Assembly: GCA_963781805.1 (NCBI GenBank)
Contig: CAWAHF010000004.1
Coordinates: forward strand, 2,108,001-2,172,000
Direction of reading: 5' to 3'
Length of the DNA stretch: 64,000 nt
Source of the DNA: JAFGPL01 sp963781805
GTDB taxonomy: Bacteria; Bacteroidota; Bacteroidia; Bacteroidales; UBA10428
A program made the translations under genes and the position numbers. The notes beneath the pieces are model-generated. The model was not told the DNA's origin. It ran no database searches and saw only the letters and a program-made list of their open reading frames with translations. Positions 26,358 to 33,615 of the stretch are shown here, piece by piece. Every line of letters starts with the position of its first letter. The stretch's first letter is position 1.

Positions 26358-27644
26358 ATGAATAAACTGATAATCATTTTAGCAGTATTCATTTCCTTTA
26401 GTTGCTCCTCTTCAGAAAAGGAAGCTGCCAAACCACGCATTCTAATTAGTTCCGATATTGGTGGCACCGACCCCGATGATAATCAGTCGATGATACATTT
26501 TTTAATGTATAGTAATATGTTCCAAGCTGAAGGACTGATATCCTCTCCTTCCTATGGTGAGGGTTCAAAGGAAGAAATTTTAAAAATGATTGACCTTTAT
26601 GAAAAAGATTTTCCAAAACTAAAAGAACATACTGACGGTTTTCCAACACCTGAAAGTTTAAAAGCTATTTGTAAACAAGGTAGAAAAGGGGGCGCTCCTT
26701 TTGTTGGTTACCAAATAGCTACCGAAGGTTCTGATTGGATAATAAAATGTGCAAAAAAGGAAAGTGAACAACCTTTGTGGGTTTTGGTTTGGGGTGGCTT
26801 GGACGATTTAGCACAGGCACTGCACGATGCTCCCGAAATTCAGCAAAAAATTAAAGTATACTGGATAGGCGGGCCAAATAAAAAGTGGAGTACCAACAGC
26901 TATGCATACATAGTCCAGAATTTCCCTGATTTATGGTTTATCGAAGCCAATGCAGTATACCGTGGCTTTTTCTCAAATACGGATAGTCCTGATAGTTTAA
27001 GAAACGAAACGTATTATGCTAATTTCATTGATGAAGCCGGATACATGGGGAAAGCTTTTAAAAACTATTATGGAGGACGTATAAAAATGGGTGATACTCC
27101 TTCACTTTTATATGTGATGAATGGAAACCCTAATAATCCAGTAACCGATAGTTGGGGCGGTAGTTTTGAAAAATTCACACACAGTCCAAGATATATTTTC
27201 CATCGCAATACCAAACTGAGCGATACAATACCTGTTTATTCCATTATTGAATTTCATTTTAAAGGCAAAGATTTGAATATACCAATAGACTCGGTTTGTC
27301 TTGTAATGACTGTCGGTGGACAAAAATGGAATGGGTACCATCTTGGTAATGGTGATTATGTTGTACGGTATGCCCCAAAAAAAGCTGAAACTTTAACCTA
27401 TGAGATAAGTTCAGAAATCCCCGGTTTATCAGGTCAAAAAGGACAGATTGTAGTAAGTAATGTGTGGCCTGGTAAACTTTCGGGTGATGACTATATACTT
27501 GGTGAAAATTGGTATACAGACCCTTCAAGCCCTGATTTGTTTGAAAATGGATGGCAAGGGGCAAAAACAGTTTTAAAGTGGCGTAGCGATGCTCTGCTGG
27601 ATTGGGCAAATCGTTGGGCATGGCTTTATGAATCAAAGAATTAA
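26358..27644 (+). CDS. DUF1593 lipoprotein (nucleoside-hydrolase-like)
   Basis: The 428-residue protein has a lipobox signal (IILAVFISFSC) and the DUF1593 core RILISSDIGGTDPDDNQSMIHFLMYSNMFQAEGLISS, with the DPDD acidic cluster of the metal site. WVLVWGGLDDLAQAL and the CH-domain-like C-terminus complete the family pattern. It is a second, membrane-anchored paralogue of the protein encoded at 12717, only distantly similar to it. It is the last operon gene, 6 nt after a lyase gene. Substrate is unknown; a furanoside is a reasonable guess. Confidence 0.8.
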   Translation: MNKLIIILAVFISFSCSSSEKEAAKPRILISSDIGGTDPDDNQSMIHFLMYSNMFQAEGLISSPSYGEGSKEEILKMIDLYEKDFPKLKEHTDGFPTPESLKAICKQGRKGGAPFVGYQIATEGSDWIIKCAKKESEQPLWVLVWGGLDDLAQALHDAPEIQQKIKVYWIGGPNKKWSTNSYAYIVQNFPDLWFIEANAVYRGFFSNTDSPDSLRNETYYANFIDEAGYMGKAFKNYYGGRIKMGDTPSLLYVMNGNPNNPVTDSWGGSFEKFTHSPRYIFHRNTKLSDTIPVYSIIEFHFKGKDLNIPIDSVCLVMTVGGQKWNGYHLGNGDYVVRYAPKKAETLTYEISSEIPGLSGQKGQIVVSNVWPGKLSGDDYILGENWYTDPSSPDLFENGWQGAKTVLKWRSDALLDWANRWAWLYESKN

Positions 27645-27907
27645 TGTATACTATTTTTTATGTATCTTACGTTAATTTAATCAAAGGTCATTAGCTTTTT
27701 AGGCAGATAAATCCGCAAGGAACAGGAAAACGGCAATAAGGAATACAAGGGAATCCATAATCTACGCTCAAGGAGCGTTAAGGAACAGACGGTCGTTCAT
27801 AAGGAACGCATGAGAAGCCAGAAGAAATAGACGGGAAGCTTTAAGGAATGCATGGGAAGCCATAAGGAGAGCGCAATTGCCTTTAAGGAATAGGCAAGCA
27901 TCCGTAA
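27645..27907 (+). repeat. AAGGA-rich hairpin region
   Basis: There is no gene in this stretch. Between about 27716 and 27883 the motif AAGGA occurs eight times, several times inside short hairpins: ACGCTC-AAG-GAGCGT, CGTTC-ATAAG-GAACG, TTGCC-TTTAAGGAATA-GGCAA. A frame reading repeated Lys-Glu is broken by stops. It could be a structured RNA, an RNA-binding protein decoy, or decayed coding sequence. Confidence 0.45.
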
Positions 27908-28019
27908 TTCGAAGAAACCTATTCACTGCACCGTAAGAAAGCAAAAGTAGTATTCAGAAACGATGCGCTTATACTGTATCCGTTCTGGGAAGTACATGTT
28001 TGATACTTCAAAAATAATC

Positions 28020-29537
28020 TTATAAGATGGATTTATTTTCCAGCCATATGTTAGGGAGCAATTCTTCCAGACGATTGGCTTTATGATCTGGAATACGGGT
28101 AAGAACATCGGTGAGCCAGGTTAAAGGATTAACACCATTCTTTTTACATGTGCCTAAAAAGGAATACATTATGGCTGCTCTTTTAGCCCCTTCGTGTGAC
28201 CCGGCAAAAAGATAATTTTTTCGTCCCAGCGCTACCGGTCTGATGCTGTTTTCTACCAGGTTATTATCAATTTCATACCTGCCGTCATCAAGATACCTGA
28301 TCAACCGGTTCCACAATCCTAATGTATAAGATAGGGCTTCACCCATTGAACTCTTAGGCAACACTTCAATGCTTCTTTTTTTCATCCAGGCTTCCAACTC
28401 GTTTAACACTGCCAATGATTTTTCAATGCGTAAGGACTCTCGCTTATCAAAGTTAAATTTCAGTTCCCTGGCCTGGCGCTCCACATCATATAACTTCTGC
28501 ATCTGTGAGAGAACATAATCGGCCCCTTCCGGATCATTTTTAAGCGCCTCGTCAAACTTTCTTCGTGCATGGGCCATACAGGCAAGCAATACTATATCTT
28601 TTTGCTTATCAAAAACATCATATGCTGAATAACCATCACTTTGTATTGCCCCTTTATAATCTTTAAGAAATGCCATTGGGCCATCTCTGCCCCGGCCTTT
28701 CTGATAGTCAAAAAATACCAGCTTGTCAAGCGGTGAGTAATAAACCCAATGATAACCTTTATGTGTAGAACCCGGTTTATCTTTGGTAAGTACTTTTATT
28801 GGCGTTTCATCTACCATCAGGTAGTCTGCACTGGTTATTTTCTCCCTGAGTTTGTCATAAAGCGGTTCGATAAGGTCACAAGTTGCAGTGAACCATCCAT
28901 TGATGGTTGATTCTGCTATTTCTATACCTTCACGCTTTAACATTTGTGCCTGGCGATAAAATGGAAGATGATCAACAAACTTATTTATGGTAAGATGTGC
29001 TAACAGACCGGGACCTGCATTGCCTTTAGGTATAGGCAGCGAAGGAAGTTCTCCGATTACAATTCCCCCATCTGCCGGTAATACATATTTATAACGGATA
29101 TATTTTTTTACATAAAGTTTACCAGGTCTGTATTCCAATATTTCAGTACTCTCTTCCCCGATCTTTTTTGCCTCACTCAAGTCGCCTTCAGGCATAATAA
29201 CGTGTTCCTCCCGGGGCAGATGAGCTGGAATGGGAGCCCTGAAATGATTGATTTTTGATTCTTTCTGTGGCTTCTGACGGGTATAAGTAACTTGTTCTGT
29301 CTCAATTTGTTTCTGCTCAACAGTTTCGCTTTCTAAGCCAAGGGCTAACTGGCCATCATTAACAGGTATGTACCGCTCGCTCTTGCTGCCGAATATCATT
29401 CGTTTAAGCTTGTCCAGTTCCTGCTTGTAATACAGAAGTTCTGACTGAAGAATGGTGATTTTCCCAGAAAGATTTTTATTTTCTTCTACCAATATTTCAA
29501 AGTCTTTTTCCTGGTATTTGGACTGCCCGTTTTGCAT
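28020..29537 (-). CDS. tnpC: IS66 transposase TnpC
   Basis: The 505-residue DDE transposase has an N-terminal coiled coil (ENKNLSGKITILQSELLYYKQELDKLKRMIFG), a zinc-binding/HTH middle and a catalytic core. The core includes DYLMVDETPIKVL (first Asp), GAIQSDGYSAYD (second Asp) and DNNLVENSIRPVALGRKNYLFAGS (Glu). A C-terminal IS66_C segment ends LTWLTDVLTRIPDHKANRLEELLPN. Length is standard and it looks intact. Confidence 0.95.
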   Translation of the reverse strand: MQNGQSKYQEKDFEILVEENKNLSGKITILQSELLYYKQELDKLKRMIFGSKSERYIPVNDGQLALGLESETVEQKQIETEQVTYTRQKPQKESKINHFRAPIPAHLPREEHVIMPEGDLSEAKKIGEESTEILEYRPGKLYVKKYIRYKYVLPADGGIVIGELPSLPIPKGNAGPGLLAHLTINKFVDHLPFYRQAQMLKREGIEIAESTINGWFTATCDLIEPLYDKLREKITSADYLMVDETPIKVLTKDKPGSTHKGYHWVYYSPLDKLVFFDYQKGRGRDGPMAFLKDYKGAIQSDGYSAYDVFDKQKDIVLLACMAHARRKFDEALKNDPEGADYVLSQMQKLYDVERQARELKFNFDKRESLRIEKSLAVLNELEAWMKKRSIEVLPKSSMGEALSYTLGLWNRLIRYLDDGRYEIDNNLVENSIRPVALGRKNYLFAGSHEGAKRAAIMYSFLGTCKKNGVNPLTWLTDVLTRIPDHKANRLEELLPNIWLENKSIL

Positions 29538-29603
29538 GTCACAAAGATGTCAAAATATTGCCTGTAACCCTAATATTTTCAATGGTTTTTATCAAGATTA
29601 TTT

Positions 29604-29960
29604 TCACTGATTGTTGATAAAAAACCGCTTGCGCATAGTAACTTTTTCAATGGAAATACCTTCTATCATCATAACCAATGTCGGCCAGCTTAACTGGCAG
29701 GAATTTGTTTTTCCGTCCATCAGGGGCAGTTCAAGTGTGCCGGATTCCAGACGCTTATAATACAAAACAAAACCACCATGTTCCCAGTGTAACAGTTTTA
29801 TCTTGTTGCGCCGCCGGTTAATAAAAATAAACACTTCTCCGGAAGTAGGGTTATATCCCATGTATATTTGTATCAGTCCGCATAAACTGTCAAAGCTTTT
29901 GCGCATGTCGGTAACGCCGGAATATAGATAATACCTTAATGAAGAGGTTAATGAAAACAT
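29604..29960 (-). CDS. tnpB: IS66 accessory protein TnpB
   Basis: The 118-residue protein has the IS66 Orf2 pattern: YLYSGVTDMRKSFDSLCGLI, SGEVFIFINRRRNKIKLLHWEHGGFVLYYKRLESG. It is needed for transposition in studied relatives. The gene lies 4 nt downstream of tnpA and 66 nt upstream of tnpC. Confidence 0.95.
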   Translation of the reverse strand: MFSLTSSLRYYLYSGVTDMRKSFDSLCGLIQIYMGYNPTSGEVFIFINRRRNKIKLLHWEHGGFVLYYKRLESGTLELPLMDGKTNSCQLSWPTLVMMIEGISIEKVTMRKRFFINNQ

Positions 29961-29964
29961 ACCA

Positions 29965-30273
29965 TCAAACCAGGTTAACCAGCATCCGGAGCATTTGTCC
30001 GCTTGCAGGGCCGGTCAGTCTTAAACATACCCCGTTGGGATATTGCACCTCGATGGCAGGGTCAGTAAATTTTATCTGTCCCCTGACTTTTATCGGGACA
30101 AATCCTGATATATCTTCCTTATTTTCTTTGTATTTTTTTAACCAATAATAGAAAAGCGATGGAGCAATTCCATTTTGCTGACAAAACATCTTTTTATTTA
30201 AACCACTTTGATGGCATTGTTCGATTTTTGAAAACATCTCTTCCTTTCTTGCTTGTCTTTCAACCTGTGTCAT
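29965..30273 (-). CDS. tnpA: IS66 accessory protein TnpA
   Basis: The 102-residue protein shows the helix-turn-helix-like start of IS66 Orf1 (RKEEMFSKIEQCHQSGLNKKMFCQQNGIAPSLFYYWLKKY). It likely binds the element ends. First gene of the IS66 operon, 70 nt inside the right inverted repeat. Confidence 0.92.
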   Translation of the reverse strand: MTQVERQARKEEMFSKIEQCHQSGLNKKMFCQQNGIAPSLFYYWLKKYKENKEDISGFVPIKVRGQIKFTDPAIEVQYPNGVCLRLTGPASGQMLRMLVNLV

Positions 30274-30351
30274 AATTTTGTGTTTGTCGCAAAGCTAATT
30301 CACTGAGCTGTATCATGCAAGATGTACTTTACAGAAGGCTTACCTTATACT

Positions 30352-30703
30352 GGATAAGTTAGCCGTTTCAGGTAGTTTACCTAAAGCCTATGTAAAATGG
30401 TTGGAGACAGCCAAGAAATTTTACAGCGTTGCATCGACAGATACGGATTTGCAAAGCAAACTGGCAAGTTTAAAGATTACAACCGATGATTTAACCGCCG
30501 CCAGTACCTTGATAAGTAATCTCGAAGCAGCAAGAGCCGATTATTTAAGAGAAAAAGGAGAATCGCAAGACTCGACCAAGATAAAAGATGCAGCTTTCGT
30601 AAAGATTGACGACTGGATGAGTGAATTTTACGCAGTAGCAAAGATTGCATTGGAGGATAATCCACAATTATTAGAATCATTGGGTAAATTGGTAAGAAGT
30701 TAA
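30352..30703 (+). pseudogene. 3' part of a repeat-type hypothetical gene split by IS66
   Basis: Across the IS66 duplication the frame 27908-27975 continues into 30352-30703, giving HRKKAKVVFRNDALILDKLAVSG followed by SLPKAYVKWLETAKKFYSVAS and a tail with DDWMSEFYAVAKIALEDNPQLLESLG. It resembles the C-terminal half of a family of about 200-residue helical proteins made of two similar halves, function unknown. The upstream frame has a stop at 27905, so the N-terminal half is already lost. A TTG start at 30401 could give a 100-residue product, but a functional gene is unlikely. Confidence 0.6.
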
Positions 30704-30717
30704 GACTGTCAACCCTA

Positions 30718-30804
30718 TTTGTTACCACATTGGCAAGTCACACAGCCTGCCCCGACCCCTCGGGGAGCCATGCTCAAACCAAAACTTGCCAAAGAGGTAA
30801 CAAA
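30718..30804 (+). repeat. Long interrupted inverted repeat
   Basis: TTTGTTACC and TTGGCAAGT (30718-30738) pair with ACTTGCCAA and GGTAACAAA (30784-30804) around a loop that holds CCCCTCGGGG. This gives an 18-bp stem with one internal loop just downstream of the gene remnant. A second hairpin, ACCGCC/GGCGGT (30818-30835), follows and is terminator-like. The rest to 31037 holds no gene. Confidence 0.6.
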
Positions 30805-30906
30805 TGCCAGCCCTATTACCGCCTTTAAGGGCGGTTTGGGGTTTACTCACAATATTATAATATTAAAAAGGTGTTTGTGAATCACTCCGCTTATTTGCCC
30901 GCCCAC

Positions 30907-30924
30907 AAAAAACAAAATAAATTA
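30907..30924 (-). repeat. Right copy of the 18-bp inverted repeat bounding the pectin region
   Basis: Exact reverse complement of 12537-12554, with GAGCTC and GGGAAC-type sequence beyond it (30930-30955) matching the outer flank of the left copy. Confidence 0.6.
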
Positions 30925-30998
30925 GCTTCGCTGAGCTCCACTTCGTTCCCGTTCGTGCTCCGTATCAAGGTCAGTGCGGATTGATTAAGATAAAATAT

Positions 30999-31006
30999 TA
31001 TATTTG
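30999..31006 (+). promoter_or_regulatory. Bacteroidota -7 promoter element reading into attC 7
   Basis: TATATTTG fits TAnnTTTG. No well-spaced TTTG at -33 is seen. It lies 40 nt before the attC, with only a short ATG frame (31038) between, so it points into the following cassettes. Confidence 0.4.
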
Positions 31007-31047
31007 TAAAAACTTGATACAGATTGACTTTGAACAATGAACACCAG

Positions 31048-31176
31048 CTTACAACAAGCGGTCATAGTTAATTGGCTGGATAGTGGTTTGCGAAAGTTTT
31101 GTACTTTTAATCAACATTAACTGTAACTTGATAAGTAAGAGCTTTGAAATCGCCAACTAACCATACCGCCGACCGT
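31048..31176 (+). other. attC site 7, split in its R'' box by IS1182-like copy 1
   Basis: R' GCTTACAAC (31048-31056) is the exact reverse complement of the cassette 7 start GTTGTAAGC (12398-12406), 18.6 kb upstream. R'' is cut as CCGT|IS|CCGTTG. Arms: AAGCGGTCATAGTTAATTGGC and GCCAACTAACCATACCGCC. Confidence 0.9.
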
Positions 31177-32869
31177 CAGACTGTCTAAAAACTTCATACA
31201 TATTGTTAATAAAGAGCCTAGCGGATTTTTGGCTCTTTAAACTCGTATTTGTATCTTACAGATATGAAATACATACAAGGACAAAACAGGTACCAAACCA
31301 CATTATTTCCAATCACCTTAGACCAGGCCATTTCTTCTGATAATCTTTCTAGGACAATAGATGTTTTTGTAGACAACCTCAACCTGGAGGAGTATGGTTT
31401 TAAAGTCGACTTCGAAGAAAACGGTCGTCCTGCATATCATCCTGCCATTTTATTAAAACTTTATATTTATGGGTATATGAACAGGATACGTTCATCAAGG
31501 GCATTGGAAAGGGAATGTGGAAGGAATATTGAGCTAATGTGGCTGCTAAACATGTTAACGCCTGACCATAATACCATTGCGAACTTCAGGCGTGACAATG
31601 CCCGGGGGATAAAAAAAGTATTCAGGGCCACTGTAAGCTTGGCCAGATACTTTGGCCTTATAGGCGGGGAACTGATAGCAGGCGACAGTACAAAATTGCG
31701 TGCCCAAAACAGTAAGAAGAACAATTTCAACCAGAAGAAGATCGACAGGCACCTGAAATACATTGAAGAAAAATTGGAAGAATATAACCGTGCACTTGCC
31801 GAAAGCGATGGAGACAATAAAAAGGAGATAAAAAAAGAGATAAAAAAGCAGGAAATCCGCAAGTCAACATACAAGAAACTGGAAGCAAAACTCCAACAAT
31901 CCGGCGGGCCGCAAATATCCACCAGCGACCCGGAAAGCAGGCAGATGATCATACGCAATAATATAACAGAAGTGGCCTACAATGTTCAAACAACGGTAGA
32001 TTCTAAACACAACATTCCTATCGACTATAAAGTTACCAACAACAACGATAGCAAGGCCATGGGCAACATGCTTCAGAGGGCCAAAAGCATATTGAAAACC
32101 AATACTTTTACAGCCTTGTATGACAAAGGCTATCATACGGGAACAGAGTTTGAAACAGCCGAAAGGCTTGGCATAAAGGTAATGGTAGCGATCCCGGCTA
32201 CCCCAAGTTCTTCACAGGCACCCAGCCCGGAGTATAATTCGGATAAATTTATTTATAACGAGAAAGACAACACCTTCACCTGTCCGCAAGGCCATATATT
32301 AAGCACCAACGGAACATGGCACACTTCCGAAAGTGGTAGCAGGTTCCAGCAATACAAGACTTCAGCGTGCAAAAATTGCGCTGTGCGTGCAAAGTGCACT
32401 GCATCTACAAAAAACGGGAAGATAATACAACGGCGACAACATGCGCAAACAATTGAAAATAACCGTGTTAGAATAGAAAGAAATAAAGAAACCTATAAGA
32501 AACGGCAGGCAATAGTAGAACATCCTTATGGCACGATAAAGCGCCAATGGGGCTTTTCGTATATATTGACCAAAAAATACATCCACCGGGCCAGCGCTGA
32601 TGTTGGGTTCATGATGGTTGCCTATAACCTTAAGCGCATCATGAACATCTTTGGTATTGAAAAGCTAAAAGTATTCCTGGATAGCCTTCAAGCAGGTTTT
32701 CTTGTTTTATTTGTCAAAATATGGACTGAAATAAGCAATGTTGAGAGAAGATTTATTTCAATTGCTAAAGACAGGAAAAAAAATAAAAATATCCGCACAG
32801 GACTTAAAATGAACCAACAGTTACCTGTCGGAAGCCTTGCTGCTTAGTTTTAGGTTTTTAGACAGACTG
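31177..32869 (+). mobile_element. IS1182-family-like insertion sequence, copy 1
   Basis: A 1,693-bp element with 16-bp inverted repeats CAGACTGTCTAAAAAC / CAGTCTGTCTAAAAAC (one mismatch) and a 4-bp target duplication CCGT (31173-31176, 32870-32873). The duplication falls in the R'' core of attC 7, separating CGT from T. Confidence 0.93.
31264..32847 (+). CDS. IS1182-family transposase
   Basis: The 527-residue protein starts MKYIQGQNRYQTTLFP, the usual opening of this family, with a DUF772 N-terminal domain (RPAYHPAILLKLYIYGYMNRIRSSR). The DDE catalytic acids are in GELIAGDSTKLRAQ, FTALYDKGYHTG and RQAIVEHPYGTIKRQWGF, and a zinc ribbon (CPQGH...CKNCAVRAKC) precedes the last. Charged helical insert about residues 155-215. 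ATG 31264 is favoured over the TTG at 31249 for its conserved start. It looks intact and active. Confidence 0.93.
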   Translation: MKYIQGQNRYQTTLFPITLDQAISSDNLSRTIDVFVDNLNLEEYGFKVDFEENGRPAYHPAILLKLYIYGYMNRIRSSRALERECGRNIELMWLLNMLTPDHNTIANFRRDNARGIKKVFRATVSLARYFGLIGGELIAGDSTKLRAQNSKKNNFNQKKIDRHLKYIEEKLEEYNRALAESDGDNKKEIKKEIKKQEIRKSTYKKLEAKLQQSGGPQISTSDPESRQMIIRNNITEVAYNVQTTVDSKHNIPIDYKVTNNNDSKAMGNMLQRAKSILKTNTFTALYDKGYHTGTEFETAERLGIKVMVAIPATPSSSQAPSPEYNSDKFIYNEKDNTFTCPQGHILSTNGTWHTSESGSRFQQYKTSACKNCAVRAKCTASTKNGKIIQRRQHAQTIENNRVRIERNKETYKKRQAIVEHPYGTIKRQWGFSYILTKKYIHRASADVGFMMVAYNLKRIMNIFGIEKLKVFLDSLQAGFLVLFVKIWTEISNVERRFISIAKDRKKNKNIRTGLKMNQQLPVGSLAA

Positions 32870-32898
32870 CCGTTGTGCGTCATGTTTAACGAGCAATC

Positions 32899-33474
32899 AT
32901 GAATAAAGATAATTCACATATTGATATAGAAAATAATATAAACGGTCTTCAGTCAAATAATGATAAGATTAGAGAAAAGCATTTTAAGATTATATATCCA
33001 TTAAGTGATATAAATCCCGAATTGTTATATCCATATTGGGACATATTTATTGAAATGCTATATAGACCCGAAGTATCCAATAAATATTATGCGATTCATA
33101 TAATTGCCAAAATAGTTAAGGTTGATGTTGACAATAGATTTGATGAAATATTTAATTATTGGTTTAATGACCTTCTTAATTATGAGAGTCCAGTAGTTTC
33201 ACCACATATCGCTGAAAAATCTGGTATGATTGTTAAAGCAAGACCTGATCTTGAAAGAAAAATTACAGCGCTGTTGCTAAATATTGAAAAAACAAGTAAA
33301 TGTAGACACATTGATTTGCAAAAAGCTTACTTGCTTTCTGCATTTGATATCTATTTTGACAGCATATTTGATACGAGAAAAGTAATTGAATTTATTAAAG
33401 CCCAACAAGAAAGTCCGAGTCCAAAGACAAAGAAAAAAGCAAAAGAATTAATAGAAAAATATAAAATAGAATAA
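32899..33474 (+). CDS. Helical-repeat (HEAT/ARM-like) cytosolic protein
   Basis: The 191-residue protein has no signal peptide. Its predicted helices come in pairs: EKHFKIIYPLSDINPELLYPYWDIFIEMLYRPE, NKYYAIHIIAKIVKVD and SPVVSPHIAEKSGMIVKARPDLERKITALLLNIEK. The pattern is like the HEAT-type proteins annotated in many bacteria as scoring DNA-repair or adaptor roles, but no family assignment is firm. Cassette 8 has this one gene, starting 26 nt after the IS1182 duplication. Confidence 0.65.
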   Translation: MNKDNSHIDIENNINGLQSNNDKIREKHFKIIYPLSDINPELLYPYWDIFIEMLYRPEVSNKYYAIHIIAKIVKVDVDNRFDEIFNYWFNDLLNYESPVVSPHIAEKSGMIVKARPDLERKITALLLNIEKTSKCRHIDLQKAYLLSAFDIYFDSIFDTRKVIEFIKAQQESPSPKTKKKAKELIEKYKIE

Positions 33475-33480
33475 AAAACA

Positions 33481-33615
33481 CGAACGCACAACACATGGTA
33501 TAGTGCATGCGGGTTTCAGCGGTTTGCGAGGGTTTGTGGCTCGTAAAAAAAGTAGGTGTAAACTGATAGGAAAGTAGCTTCGAACTCCCGCACGACACCA
33601 TACCATCAAACGTTA
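33481..33615 (+). other. attC site 8
   Basis: R' CGAACGCACAAC (33481-33492) matches the cassette 8 start GTTGTGCGTC (32872). R'' core GTTA (33612-33615) is followed by intron copy 2. Arms ATGGTATAGTGCATGCGGG and CCCGCACGACACCATACCAT pair. Confidence 0.9.

Larger units (their letters stand above)
27976..30343 (-). mobile_element. IS66-family insertion sequence
   Basis: A 2,368-bp element has related terminal inverted repeats (left starts GTATCCGTTCTGGGAAGTAC, right strand starts GTAAGCCTTCTGTAAAGTAC). It is flanked by an exact 8-bp duplication, CTTATACT, at 27968-27975 and 30344-30351. It carries tnpA, tnpB and tnpC on the minus strand and splits an older gene remnant in frame. Confidence 0.92.

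Noticed and set aside
27933..27955. GTAAGAAAGCAAAAG considered as the left end of IS66
   Set aside because: No target duplication results. The end at 27976 has a better inverted repeat and an exact 8-bp duplication CTTATACT.
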